Shown in pieces: positions 37,625 to 45,256 of a stretch of DNA of 51,926 nucleotides. Below the pieces are notes generated by a model. The model made no database searches. It had not been told where the DNA came from and worked only from the letters and a program-made list of their open reading frames with translations. A program made the position numbers and the translations under genes. This DNA is from Candidatus Acidiferrales bacterium. GTDB lineage: Bacteria; Bacteroidota; Ignavibacteria; Kryptoniales; JAKASW01. The stretch lies in the NCBI GenBank assembly GCA_035515795.1, contig DATJAY010000019.1:1-51926 (forward strand), read 5' to 3'. Position 1 is the first letter of the stretch. Every line of letters begins with the position of its first letter.

Positions 37625-39447
37625 GCGATATCCTCCAATGATGGCACATCAGCAGCAATGGCTTGCACCATGGCTTCATATTCGTCAAGCTGCCATCCCT
37701 GGACATCGATAGCTCTGTTCGGACAGGCACTGACACACACTCCGCAGCCGTTGCAGTTCGCTTCTGTCACCACAGCCCGCTGAGTTGATTTACCGGCAAC
37801 GTTGACTGTTTCAAGGTGGATGGCGCCTTCCTGCGGACATAATCGGACGCACTCTCCGCTGCCCTCGCAAAGATTCGGATCCACTCGCGCTACGTAAGGC
37901 TCAAGTTCAACTTCTCCGCGGCACAAGAGAATGCTGACCTTTGAAGCCGCAGCCTCTGCAGCTGCGCAACTCTCCAGAACGTTCATGGGTGCCTGTGCCG
38001 TGCCAGCTAATACAACGCCCGGAACCGCCGTCTCGACGGGCCTTAGTTTGGGATGCACCTCAAGAAGGAACCGATCGCTCCCCGGAGCAACTTTGAACAT
38101 GCTCATCAAATCCTGAATGGGACTCGGCATCATACCAACGGAAAGGACAACCAAATCCACGGGCAGTTGGACCTCTTCTCCCCATGTCAGATGGTCTTTT
38201 ACTTTCACCAGGAGGGGAAATTGGTCGCCTTCTTCAGCATGGACAACCTCGGGCACTTCCTCGGCAAAGTAGCGAAGGAACGTAACGCGGTTCTTCGAGG
38301 CTCTCAAATAATAATCTTCATGACCGCGGCCGTAAGCGCGGATGTCCTGATAGACATCGTACACATTTACATTGGGGAATTTCTCACGGATTTCATTTGC
38401 AGCTGCCAGCGTGGCAGTACAGCAAACCCGCGAGCAATAGTCGTTCACTTTGCCGTCGGACTGAGGCTTGTGCACGCCTTCGACCTGTCGGCTCCCTACG
38501 CAATGGATCATCGCGACGCTGCGGACAGCATGGTTGTTCCACATTAGCTCGTGGTCGGTATGGTTTGACAGGATGCTTTCGAGTTTAGGCAGCGTGATAA
38601 CTTCGGGATAAATTCCGTAGCCAAGCTCGCCCTGGTATGGATCGTACGGTTCGAAACCAGTCGCAATGACGATTGCGCCAATTTTTAAGTCGGTCTCGGT
38701 GGATTGTTTTCGAATTCTTACCTCGAAATTTCCGACATATCCTTTCGAGGAGATCACTTCCGTTTCTGTCATCACTTCGATTTTCTTCTCAGCCATCACA
38801 TCGGCGATGAGACGGTTCACAACTTTGCGGGCATCTTCATCTGTCGGGAAAAGCCGATTCCACTGCATGACGTGTCCGCCGAGGGAGTTGCTTTTCTCGA
38901 TGAGCGTCACTCTCAATCCGCCGCGAGCAATCGAAAGGGCAGCACGCAATCCCGCCACTCCGCCGCCGATGACGAGGACGTGTTTCTCGGCATCGAGACG
39001 AATTGACTCGAGCGGTCGCATCTTGCTTGCTTTCGCAACGCCTGCAGACATCATCCTCACAGCCTTTTCTGTTGCTTCAAGCGGACAATCATGGTGCACC
39101 CAACTGTCCTGCTCTCGTAACCCGATGTGATAATAGAAGTACGGATTCAATCCTGCACGCTGGACTGTCTTTCGAAAAGTCTGCTCGTGAAGGAAAATGG
39201 AGCACGCTCCCACGACGACACGATTGACGCCGTTCTCCCTGATGTCCTCGGTGATAAGCTTCTGGCCAATATCTGAGCACATAAACTGACAGCGCCGTGA
39301 CACAGCCACGTTCGGAAGTCTTGGTAGAGCTTCTGCAACTTTCTGACAGTTCACCGTATCGCTGATGTTCCCGCCGCAGTCACAAATGTAAACGCCGATC
39401 CTCGGCTCCACTCCCTCCATTTCCCTCTTCTCAGGATTATCAGACAT
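37621..39447 (-). CDS. HdrA/QmoB-like flavin iron-sulfur protein
   Basis: 608 aa from ATG 39447, with AGGGAG eight bases upstream (a TTG two codons earlier is too close). The N-terminal HdrA domain has ICDCGGNI (Cys22/Cys24) and VVGACSIFLHEQTF. The FAD Rossmann motif is VLVIGGGVAGLRAAL, and IHCVGSRQ and YCSRVCC follow. Two C-terminal ferredoxin motifs: CEGSGECVRLCP, in which the second Cys is Ser, and an intact CNGCGVCVSACP. QmoB proteins usually also carry an MvhD domain; here that domain is a separate gene (40776-41219). Predicted cytoplasmic electron-transfer subunit. Its 5' end overlaps the upstream HdrA-like gene. Confidence 0.88.
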   Translation of the reverse strand: MSDNPEKREMEGVEPRIGVYICDCGGNISDTVNCQKVAEALPRLPNVAVSRRCQFMCSDIGQKLITEDIRENGVNRVVVGACSIFLHEQTFRKTVQRAGLNPYFYYHIGLREQDSWVHHDCPLEATEKAVRMMSAGVAKASKMRPLESIRLDAEKHVLVIGGGVAGLRAALSIARGGLRVTLIEKSNSLGGHVMQWNRLFPTDEDARKVVNRLIADVMAEKKIEVMTETEVISSKGYVGNFEVRIRKQSTETDLKIGAIVIATGFEPYDPYQGELGYGIYPEVITLPKLESILSNHTDHELMWNNHAVRSVAMIHCVGSRQVEGVHKPQSDGKVNDYCSRVCCTATLAAANEIREKFPNVNVYDVYQDIRAYGRGHEDYYLRASKNRVTFLRYFAEEVPEVVHAEEGDQFPLLVKVKDHLTWGEEVQLPVDLVVLSVGMMPSPIQDLMSMFKVAPGSDRFLLEVHPKLRPVETAVPGVVLAGTAQAPMNVLESCAAAEAAASKVSILLCRGEVELEPYVARVDPNLCEGSGECVRLCPQEGAIHLETVNVAGKSTQRAVVTEANCNGCGVCVSACPNRAIDVQGWQLDEYEAMVQAIAADVPSLEDIA

Positions 39448-40765
39448 TGGCAAGACTCCCTGAGATTACCTTTTCCGAGAAGTTGGCTTCGATAAAGGCG
39501 GCGGCTTCTGCCGCTGCAGCACCAGCTGTCATGATGCTATCCACGATATCCATCGGGCCAGTCGCTGTTCCAGCAGCGAAAACGCCAGACTGCGGGGTGA
39601 CGGTGGGTGCAATGTTGCAATCGGGGATTTCAACAAAACAATCATAGGCCGGGGCGACGCCGAATATTTTTTCCGCATTCGAGCCCGGCAGCATGCCAAC
39701 TGAAAGAACGACAAGATCGTGCCTTCGTTCGATCAGGTGCGAATTGTCATCGATCATCTCCACGCGGACGACGAGACTCTGGTCAGAGTCTTCGGATATC
39801 CTGGCCACCTTTGCCTTCACAAACTCAATTCCCATAGCCTTCGCGCTCTGGTAAAACTGCTCGTATCCCTTTCCGAACGTACGGATATCCATGTAATAGA
39901 TCGTGATGTCTGCCATCGGAAGTGTTCCTGAGAGAAGCATCGCCTGTTTGATTGCGTACATGCAGCATACCCGGGAACAATATGGTACACCAAGAGTCTG
40001 ATCTCTCGACCCGGCACATTGAACATAAGCGATGGAGGATGGTTGTTTCCCATCAGAAGGACGCACCACATGCCCGTACGGCCCTGTCGGAGACAGGAGC
40101 CGTTCCATCATGAGTCCATCGATCACATTTCTGAATTTTCCCGAGCCATATTCCTTTTTGGCATTCCGCGGAGTTGTCTCATAGCCTGTAGCGAGTATGA
40201 TTGTCTTCGCTTCGACCTCTATCTCTTCAGGCTTTTGGTGAAAGTCGATGACGTTCGGCGCACAAGCAGGAATGCACTTGCCACAAAACACACAATGATC
40301 GATATCGATGACCGCTTTTTGCGGAACCGCAGTTGCGAACGGCACGTAAATGACACGACGACCGATGCGACCGAATTCGTTCTCGTTATCCGGCAATTCA
40401 AGCGGACAAACCAGCTCACAAGCTCTGCAGCCCGTGCAATCATCCTCATTCACGTAACGCGGCTTCTTAGTTATTTGCACAGCGAACGTATCGCCGTTGC
40501 GAGCGACAGACCTCACCTCGCAGTATGTCAATAGTTCAATGTTGTCATGATGAGCAACTGCCGACATCTTGGGAGTAGTGATGCAGCTGCAGCAGTCGAG
40601 AGTTGGAAAGACTTTGCTCAGGCCGATCATTTTTCCGCCGACACTCGGATTCTTTTCGACCAGTGCGACTTTGTAGCCTTGATCGGCGAGATCAAGAGCC
40701 GACTGCATGCCGGCGATTCCCCCTCCAACTACGAGCGTATCAACATTCAATTTGTTTGTCGTCAT
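39440..40765 (-). CDS. HdrA/QmoA-like flavin iron-sulfur protein
   Basis: 441 aa. The FAD motif LVVGGGIAGMQSALDLADQG opens the protein; FPTLDCCSCITTPKM is the HdrA-type Cys cluster. Two [4Fe-4S] ferredoxin motifs are DDCTGCRACELVCP and DHCVFCGKCIPACAP. YVQCAGSRD and PYCSRVCC follow, as in QmoA and HdrA. Length fits QmoA. With the second HdrA-like protein and the QmoC-like subunit it makes a three-part Qmo-type set. QmoABC in sulfate reducers moves electrons between quinol and APS reductase; no AprAB or Sat is in this window, so the partner must be different or elsewhere. Confidence 0.9.
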   Translation of the reverse strand: MTTNKLNVDTLVVGGGIAGMQSALDLADQGYKVALVEKNPSVGGKMIGLSKVFPTLDCCSCITTPKMSAVAHHDNIELLTYCEVRSVARNGDTFAVQITKKPRYVNEDDCTGCRACELVCPLELPDNENEFGRIGRRVIYVPFATAVPQKAVIDIDHCVFCGKCIPACAPNVIDFHQKPEEIEVEAKTIILATGYETTPRNAKKEYGSGKFRNVIDGLMMERLLSPTGPYGHVVRPSDGKQPSSIAYVQCAGSRDQTLGVPYCSRVCCMYAIKQAMLLSGTLPMADITIYYMDIRTFGKGYEQFYQSAKAMGIEFVKAKVARISEDSDQSLVVRVEMIDDNSHLIERRHDLVVLSVGMLPGSNAEKIFGVAPAYDCFVEIPDCNIAPTVTPQSGVFAAGTATGPMDIVDSIMTAGAAAAEAAAFIEANFSEKVISGSLANV

Positions 40766-40775
40766 TTAACTTTGT

Positions 40776-41219
40776 CTATTCTGTCAGCTGCTTTGTTTCC
40801 TTGTTCGTGCGCACGACCGGTCCAATCTCACCGAGTAACACGTTCATTTTTTGAATCTCGTTGAGGAACGGTCGTACACAGACGGTGCAGATAGCCGCCA
40901 GTCTCAACCGGCGGGTATCCATCCCTCGCTCTTTCATCTTGGCGTACGTCTCATTGATTATTTCTGCCGTCCGTTCCGACTCACCTTTATAAGGACTGTC
41001 GGTACCGCTGTACATTACGATTACAGCATCGAAACCTTGCTCTAACGAATTCAGGTAGAACTGAGGCGGGAAAATTGCCGAGGTTCTTATAGGAAGTATA
41101 AACGTGTTCGGCGAGTAATCGAGGTGAGATTGCCCAGCGGAGTCCGCACCCCGATAGCCGCCCGACAGCGTCGCGAGCAATAGGATCTTGCAATTATTTT
41201 TTGTTGTACTTGCTGCCAT
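40776..41219 (-). CDS. MvhD/FlpD-like (hydrogenase iron-sulfur subunit family) protein lacking the usual cysteines
   Basis: 147 aa. The fold matches the MvhD family: GADSAGQSHLDYSPN, FILPIRTSA, FDAVIVMYSGTDSPYKGESE and the C-terminal RLRLAAICTVC with EIQKM. Typical MvhD has Cys in FYCNWC, VMCSG and GCHPGDCHY; here the equivalents are LATLSG, IRTSA and MYSGTDSPY, without Cys. Only ICTVC keeps a pair. It therefore probably lacks the [2Fe-2S] cluster, or binds something else. It sits between TusA and the QmoA-like gene, ten bases before the latter, where QmoB-type complexes need an MvhD unit. Confidence 0.7.
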   Translation of the reverse strand: MAASTTKNNCKILLLATLSGGYRGADSAGQSHLDYSPNTFILPIRTSAIFPPQFYLNSLEQGFDAVIVMYSGTDSPYKGESERTAEIINETYAKMKERGMDTRRLRLAAICTVCVRPFLNEIQKMNVLLGEIGPVVRTNKETKQLTE

Positions 41220-41270
41220 ACGACATCACATAGTTCACCATTATAGATAAATCAGCCCCGCTTGTATTCA

Positions 41271-41528
41271 CTACTTTTTCCTGCGAACGAAGAGACGGTC
41301 GTAGCCGTCGGCGGAAACAACTCCGAGAAATTCATGGCCGACTTTCTGGCACCAGGCTGGCATATCTTTCTTGGTGTTCGGATCGCCCGACCATATCTCG
41401 AGCACTTCTCCAACTTTGACTGTGCCGATGCTCTTCTTGGCTTCGAGCAGCGGGCCAGGACATGCCATGGCACGGGCGTCTGCCACCTTGTCAGCTTTCA
41501 TTGTGTTAAGATCGATAGTTGTTGACAT
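41271..41528 (-). CDS. tusA: TusA-family sulfurtransferase
   Basis: 85 aa with AGAGGAG upstream. The signature DARAMACPGPLLEAKKSI carries the catalytic Cys23 in CPGP; the second half has GEVLEIWSGDPNTKKDMPAWCQKVGHE with another Cys. TusA carries sulfane sulfur as a persulfide in the cytoplasm. Placed in front of Hdr/Qmo-like genes and with DsrE at the end of the same operon, it is more likely a carrier to the redox complex than a tRNA-thiolation factor; this is by analogy with sHdr and Dsr gene clusters. Confidence 0.92.
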   Translation of the reverse strand: MSTTIDLNTMKADKVADARAMACPGPLLEAKKSIGTVKVGEVLEIWSGDPNTKKDMPAWCQKVGHEFLGVVSADGYDRLFVRRKK

Positions 41529-41555
41529 ACAAATTCTCCTCTATACAAAATTTGG

Positions 41556-41987
41556 TTACGTTGATTCGCTGCTATTCTCGACCGAATGCCATTGGATCCA
41601 ATTCGCGAATTCAGCTCTCATGTTCTCCGGGAGGCTTGCAAGGACCTCTGTTGCAAGGTCTTTCGAGCTGGACAACAACCTTTCCGACATTCCGCGTCCA
41701 AGGTCGGTGAGTACGACTTGCTCCTTGCGCCTGTCGGAGGAATGCAAGGCAATTTCGATGTATTTCATTTTCTGGAGCTTGGATAGAATCTTAGAGGTGG
41801 AGGTGCAGGAAAGATCTACGATGGAGCTTAATTCGCTGACGGATTTCAACTCCTGCAAGTACAGGATCAATAGGCAAATGATTTCATTTGTGGACAAGCC
41901 CGTCCCACTGGCAAGTCTCTTTTGAAACCGACGGCATGCAAGAGCTAACCGAAGCATACTTGTGCCGGATGCGTAGTCTTTCGTCAT
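41556..41987 (-). CDS. MarR-family transcriptional regulator
   Basis: 143 aa with GGAAGGA before the ATG. It shows the MarR winged helix: LSTNEIICLLILYLQELKSV, VDLSCTSTSKILSKLQKM (recognition helix), YIEIALHSSDRRKEQVVLTD (wing with the DRR motif) and C-terminal dimer helices. It is first in the TusA-Hdr/Qmo operon, 27 bases before tusA, and an imperfect inverted repeat lies upstream at 42017-42042. Likely autoregulatory. Cys17 and Cys38 could sense redox, but this is speculative. Confidence 0.88.
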   Translation of the reverse strand: MTKDYASGTSMLRLALACRRFQKRLASGTGLSTNEIICLLILYLQELKSVSELSSIVDLSCTSTSKILSKLQKMKYIEIALHSSDRRKEQVVLTDLGRGMSERLLSSSKDLATEVLASLPENMRAEFANWIQWHSVENSSEST

Positions 41988-42016
41988 TCTTGTCCTTCCA
42001 TCAGGGACAAGATTGA

Positions 42017-42042
42017 CAATTATTGTACCCGGACAAATATTG
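42017..42042. promoter_or_regulatory. candidate MarR operator
   Basis: CAATTATTGT, six bases, ACAAATATTG: an inverted repeat with 8 of 10 matching positions, 30 bases upstream of the MarR start. The adjacent CTTAAGCTTAAG (42043-42054) is a perfect 12-base palindrome. Together they are the best operator candidates for the operon. Confidence 0.45.
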
Positions 42043-42181
42043 CTTAAGCTTAAGGAATTTTAGCCCTATCTGGCTCTAATGTGATGAATTACTCAACGGC
42101 TGCATTGCAAAACTAAGATGAAAGCAATGTACAACTGTGTCAGTGTGCAGGCTTACCCCCGATCCAGCGATAAGATCACGA

Positions 42182-42883
42182 TCAGTTCTGCGCGTCTATC
42201 TTCACTCTTATTTTGGTCCCGTCAGGTATTGGACTATGAAGATAAGATTTACTATTCTTTCCAGTTTTTCCCTCAAGGACGGCAATGTGGCTTGAGCAGG
42301 GTCGGTTTTTCACCTCGCTGAGAACGTTCAATGGGACTTTCTCCAGAAGTCCCAGGATCCCGCTCGCCTTCACAAACGATTTGAAATTTCTATAGTGGAG
42401 CGAGCCAGCAGCCCATTCGACGATACGGTTGAGGATGGCGCAATAATTCTTCGGTTCGGGAACGAGGTAATCGATTATGATAATTTTGTCCGCGATCCTT
42501 GAAAGGCCCCATAATAGCACGTCCCTTTCCTCCTCTGCAATCTCATGTAGCATGTAAGACACGACCGCGAAGTCGTATTGAGCGGCTGTGTGTTGAAGAA
42601 ATGTCAGTGCGTCAATATGCCTAATGAAAAGTTTTTCGGGAGCGACATCTTTGAGTTTGCGTTTCGCTATTGCGATGTTCTCTGCTGAAGGGTCTATGAT
42701 TTCGATTCTCTCGCAGATGTTCAGTATTTGAGAAGCCATCCTTCCCGTACCGCAGCCGACATCGAGGACCGTTGAGCCTTTGATCAAGATTTTCTTGACT
42801 AGCGCAAAGACTTCATCCTGATGCGGAGCAACAAACAAATCGTAAAATAGGCCGTCGTACCAATGACTTATGTTCTCTTCCAT
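42182..42883 (-). CDS. class I SAM-dependent methyltransferase
   Basis: 233 aa with an AAGGAGG-like site before the ATG. Motif I VLDVGCGTGRMASQIL is followed by IEIIDPSAENIAIAKR, FIRHIDALTFL and DFAVVSYMLHEIAEEERDVLL. The N-terminus HWYDGLFYDLFVAPHQDEVF resembles UbiE/arsenite-methyltransferase-like groups. The C-terminal 90 residues (NYCAILNRIVEWAAGSLHYR, FKSFVKASGILGLLE) form a helical extension. It is the last gene of the six-gene operon that starts with the NifX-like gene, 18 bases after the thioesterase. Substrate unknown. Confidence 0.85.
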   Translation of the reverse strand: MEENISHWYDGLFYDLFVAPHQDEVFALVKKILIKGSTVLDVGCGTGRMASQILNICERIEIIDPSAENIAIAKRKLKDVAPEKLFIRHIDALTFLQHTAAQYDFAVVSYMLHEIAEEERDVLLWGLSRIADKIIIIDYLVPEPKNYCAILNRIVEWAAGSLHYRNFKSFVKASGILGLLEKVPLNVLSEVKNRPCSSHIAVLEGKTGKNSKSYLHSPIPDGTKIRVKIDAQN

Positions 42884-42901
42884 GTTATCAGACCTCCTTT
42901 T

Positions 42902-43288
42902 TCACAGGTAAATCTCCATCGCTTTCTTATCCATCTTGCCAGTTTGCAAGTCCATCAAGACACAACTCTGTTCGGCAGTTGCAATAACGAGATCATTTCT
43001 TTGAAATAAATATTTCAAATTCATTATTCCATGAGCGATCGACTCGACCCAAATAATTCCTTTAAGACTGTCGGTCAACTTCAACGGGTTTTTGTAACGA
43101 ATCTGCGTAAAGGTGACGACAGGGTACAGATTTCTTTTCAATAAATCACACACCGGACAACTCGACGCAAACAATTTGCAGCGTAAATCTTCGAGCCACC
43201 TGACATAGACGATGTTGTTTGCATGATTGGCAGCATCGATGTCATAGGTACTGACTTCGAATTCTAACTCGGTCCTTAAAGATGGCAT
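42902..43288 (-). CDS. acyl-CoA thioesterase, YbgC/FadM-type hot-dog fold
   Basis: Start set at ATG 43288 (128 aa), 13 bases after the preceding gene's stop; the longer frame would overlap it. The 4HBT signature YDIDAANHANNIVYVRWLED has the catalytic Asp and the His-x-Asn-Asn strand; IRYKNPLKLTDSLKG and EQSCVLMDLQTGKM follow. Such enzymes hydrolyse acyl- or aroyl-CoA thioesters. Its presence between a pyruvoyl arginine decarboxylase and a methyltransferase, in a probable sigma-54 operon, does not point to an obvious pathway. Confidence 0.85.
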   Translation of the reverse strand: MPSLRTELEFEVSTYDIDAANHANNIVYVRWLEDLRCKLFASSCPVCDLLKRNLYPVVTFTQIRYKNPLKLTDSLKGIIWVESIAHGIMNLKYLFQRNDLVIATAEQSCVLMDLQTGKMDKKAMEIYL

Positions 43289-43301
43289 AATGCTCCGTGG
43301 T

Positions 43302-43847
43302 TCATGGTAGTAGAATTGCTGCCGCCACAACAGTCGTCCATAATCCAGTCCTATCCCCCTCGGCCGTCTGAGTTACGTTGAAAGTTCGGACAATTTTCTC
43401 CGACATTTTGAAAACCTGCTCGCGCTCGTTCCAGTCAGTGTTCGGTTCGAATTCGACTCCGAGTGTGGTTGCAAGCATTTGCGCAGCGAGGTCCTCGGCG
43501 TAATCACCAGCCGATTTCTCATTGACGCCGAACGCGTGGTGTTCGGACAGATAACCATATTGGTTGGATTCGGCAGGAATTGCGGCTCCTATAGATGCTG
43601 CCACGAGGCGGTTCGGTTCGTTCGTCGCGCTGCGTGCCATGACGGTGAAGGTGATCTGGCCGCTTTGTATTTCCTTCAGTCCATCCGCCAGGGTGATCCT
43701 TTTACAACAGGGAGGGAATATGCTACTGACTGAGACAAGGTTGCACTTTTCGATTCCGGCATCCCTAAGGGCGAGCTCAAATGAACTTAGATAATCCTTG
43801 TGTTTTCCGACACCTTTTGTGAAAAATATTCTCGATGGCACAAACAT
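43302..43847 (-). CDS. pdaD: pyruvoyl-dependent arginine decarboxylase
   Basis: 181 aa, close to the usual 165-180. The processing site is [12 protein letters not shown]: cleavage between Ser41 and Ser42 would give the pyruvoyl group on the larger subunit, as in the Methanocaldococcus enzyme. Other family motifs are [24 protein letters not shown] at the start, [23 protein letters not shown] and [20 protein letters not shown]. It makes agmatine from arginine, the first step to polyamines; no agmatinase is adjacent. It is four bases downstream of the zinc-ribbon gene, in the middle of the operon. Confidence 0.9.
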   Translation of the reverse strand: MFVPSRIFFTKGVGKHKDYLSSFELALRDAGIEKCNLVSVSSIFPPCCKRITLADGLKEIQSGQITFTVMARSATNEPNRLVAASIGAAIPAESNQYGYLSEHHAFGVNEKSAGDYAEDLAAQMLATTLGVEFEPNTDWNEREQVFKMSEKIVRTFNVTQTAEGDRTGLWTTVVAAAILLP

Positions 43848-43851
43848 ACGC

Positions 43852-44043
43852 TTACTTGTTCTCTTTCTTTTCTAATGCCAGCTTGTAGTGTTCAGATCCC
43901 TCACGCATGAGTACCTTCCCGCAATTCGGGCATTTTTCTTCCATGCATGGTCCTCCGCGCTCGTGAGGTTTTCTGTAGCCGCACTTCAGGCAGACACAAT
44001 ATCCACCCGCTCCCATTCTTCCTTTACGTTCGTGACTCATCAT
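43852..44043 (-). CDS. small zinc-ribbon protein
   Basis: 63 aa with AAAGGAATAG before paired ATG codons (44043 and 44040). Metal-binding cysteines are spaced [18 protein letters not shown] and [13 protein letters not shown], giving a rubredoxin- or zinc-ribbon-like knuckle pair. Similar small proteins occur beside NifX/NafY/ORP-family genes in anaerobes. It is nine bases after the peptide deformylase stop. Role unknown; metal delivery or a structural Zn or Fe site is possible. Confidence 0.75.
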   Translation of the reverse strand: MMSHERKGRMGAGGYCVCLKCGYRKPHERGGPCMEEKCPNCGKVLMREGSEHYKLALEKKENK

Positions 44044-44052
44044 CTATTCCTT

Positions 44053-44658
44053 TCATTTCATTTGTTCACGTAAATCATAATCAAAGACCTTGGAGCGCCC
44101 TGTAATCTTCTCATCGGATAAAGATATAACTGGGTATCGGGTAACGACCTCTCCTCTTTTTATCTTTGAAAGATTTGGTTTAAGGATCTGTCGCTTCAAA
44201 ATCGACACTCGGTCGGTGATGAATCTCTGATGCAAATGATCGTACTCGTGCTGGAATACCCGTCCCATAGTTCCACTATACTCGGCTTCCACGGCTTGGA
44301 AAGTCCCATCCATAAATCGAGCTATGATGGATTCGGGCCTGGTAACTTCCACACTGATTCCAGGGATGCTCAAGCAACCTTCCTCCAGCGTTTCAACTTC
44401 ATCGCTCGATGACAGAATTGTTGGGTTGATGACGACGAGAGGACTTTCATCTTCATGTCCTTCCATTCCGGAAGTGTCCATTACGAAAAGAGAAACCCTG
44501 AGTCCCACTTGTGTCGCAGAAAGTCCAACACCGTCCGCACCGCGTAGTGTCTCAAACATGTTTCTGATGAGACCGACAAGCTTATCATCGAAAGTGTCGA
44601 TTTTCTTAGCGGGGCTATCCCAGATCCTCGTTCCATACAGGTATATAGGCAATATCAT
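44053..44658 (-). CDS. def: peptide deformylase
   Basis: 201 aa. All three deformylase motifs are visible: GVGLSATQVG (motif 1, with Ser for the usual Ala), EGCLSIPG (Cys95 metal ligand) and QHEYDHL (His137, Glu138, His141). The C-terminus extends about 40 residues beyond the minimal enzyme (IKRGEVVTRYPVISLSDEKI). Deformylase removes the N-formyl group from nascent proteins. A housekeeping enzyme in a probable sigma-54 operon suggests either a specialised second copy or a link to a stress response; whether another def exists in the genome cannot be seen. Confidence 0.93.
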   Translation of the reverse strand: MILPIYLYGTRIWDSPAKKIDTFDDKLVGLIRNMFETLRGADGVGLSATQVGLRVSLFVMDTSGMEGHEDESPLVVINPTILSSSDEVETLEEGCLSIPGISVEVTRPESIIARFMDGTFQAVEAEYSGTMGRVFQHEYDHLHQRFITDRVSILKRQILKPNLSKIKRGEVVTRYPVISLSDEKITGRSKVFDYDLREQMK

Positions 44659-44680
44659 GGTCCGTCACTCTTGCCGATTC

Positions 44681-45055
44681 TCAGGAGTGATGCTCATGAC
44701 CCGCGCACTCTTCAAACCCGCTCAACTTGCCTTCAGCGAAAAGTCTCACCGCTTCATCAAATAAGAGCCCGGGCGCCGTAATGACTTCGATGCCTGACTC
44801 CTGAAAGCCCACAACGGCTTTCCGTCCCATTCCACCTGCGATGATAGTGCCGACGTTGAATTGCTTGACATAGGCGGGGAGCTGGCATGCACCGCCATGT
44901 TCGCCGTTCAAAGGATTGAAATAGGATTCCCGCTTAACAACTTTATTCTCTGAGTCCAGCTCACAAATATTGAACTTGGCACAATGCCCAAAGTGTTGAG
45001 CTACCCGCTCCTCGGAGCCCGATTCTTCAATTGCCACTGCTAGTCTTCGATTCAT
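44681..45055 (-). CDS. NifX/NafY/orange-protein family (MTH1175-like) metal-cluster-binding protein
   Basis: 124 aa with AAAGGAAG before the ATG. It shows the family fold: RLAVAIEESGSEERVAQHFG, CAKFNICELDSENKVV, GGACQLPAYVKQFNVGTIIA, GGMGRKAVVGFQESGIEVIT and a His-rich tail GHEHHS. Cys25, Cys57 and Cys117 may bind metal. The family includes NifX, NafY and the Mo-Cu orange protein (ORP) of Desulfovibrio; no nitrogenase genes are here, so an ORP-like or other metal-cluster role is favoured. It is first in a six-gene operon behind a sigma-54 promoter candidate and is divergent from a sigma-54 activator. Confidence 0.85.
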   Translation of the reverse strand: MNRRLAVAIEESGSEERVAQHFGHCAKFNICELDSENKVVKRESYFNPLNGEHGGACQLPAYVKQFNVGTIIAGGMGRKAVVGFQESGIEVITAPGLLFDEAVRLFAEGKLSGFEECAGHEHHS

Positions 45056-45088
45056 TCGTACTTCCTTTTGTTACTCAGTCAGATATAA

Positions 45089-45105
45089 GCTCAACCTCCG
45101 TGCCA
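45089..45105 (-). promoter_or_regulatory. sigma-54 promoter candidate (-24/-12)
   Basis: On the minus strand the sequence is TGGCACGGAGGTTGAGC: TGGCACG matches the -24 element exactly and TTGA stands where TTGC is expected at -12, with correct spacing. Transcription would start near 45079, leaving about 24 bases before the ATG at 45055, with the ribosome site AAAGGAAG inside. Confidence 0.7.
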
Positions 45106-45153
45106 TAAATTTCGCCATTCTCGCCTTGAAATAAGCGATTTTAGCTTTTATCC

Positions 45154-45199
45154 TTTGCAGTATTGCAATATCCATTGCAATGATTGCGTGACTGCAATT
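45154..45199. promoter_or_regulatory. upstream activator site array (ATTGCAAT palindromes)
   Basis: Two perfect 8-base palindromes ATTGCAAT (45162-45169 and 45174-45181) are 12 bases apart, flanked by TTTGCAG (45154-45160) and CTGCAATT (45192-45199). The array lies 50-95 bases upstream of the -24 element and about 60-100 bases before the activator gene, so one array can serve both. It is the obvious binding site for the Fis-type domain of the divergent activator. Confidence 0.65.
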
Positions 45200-45256
45200 A
45201 AATTGAAATGCCAACCTGAGCAGCGGCAAAGTAATAGACATACAGGGATAACTGAC

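Noticed and set aside
44681-45055. Possible nitrogenase-cofactor (nifX) assignment
   Set aside because: No nif genes nearby and the family is broad; the sigma-54 context fits orange-protein-type members better, so no nif symbol was given.
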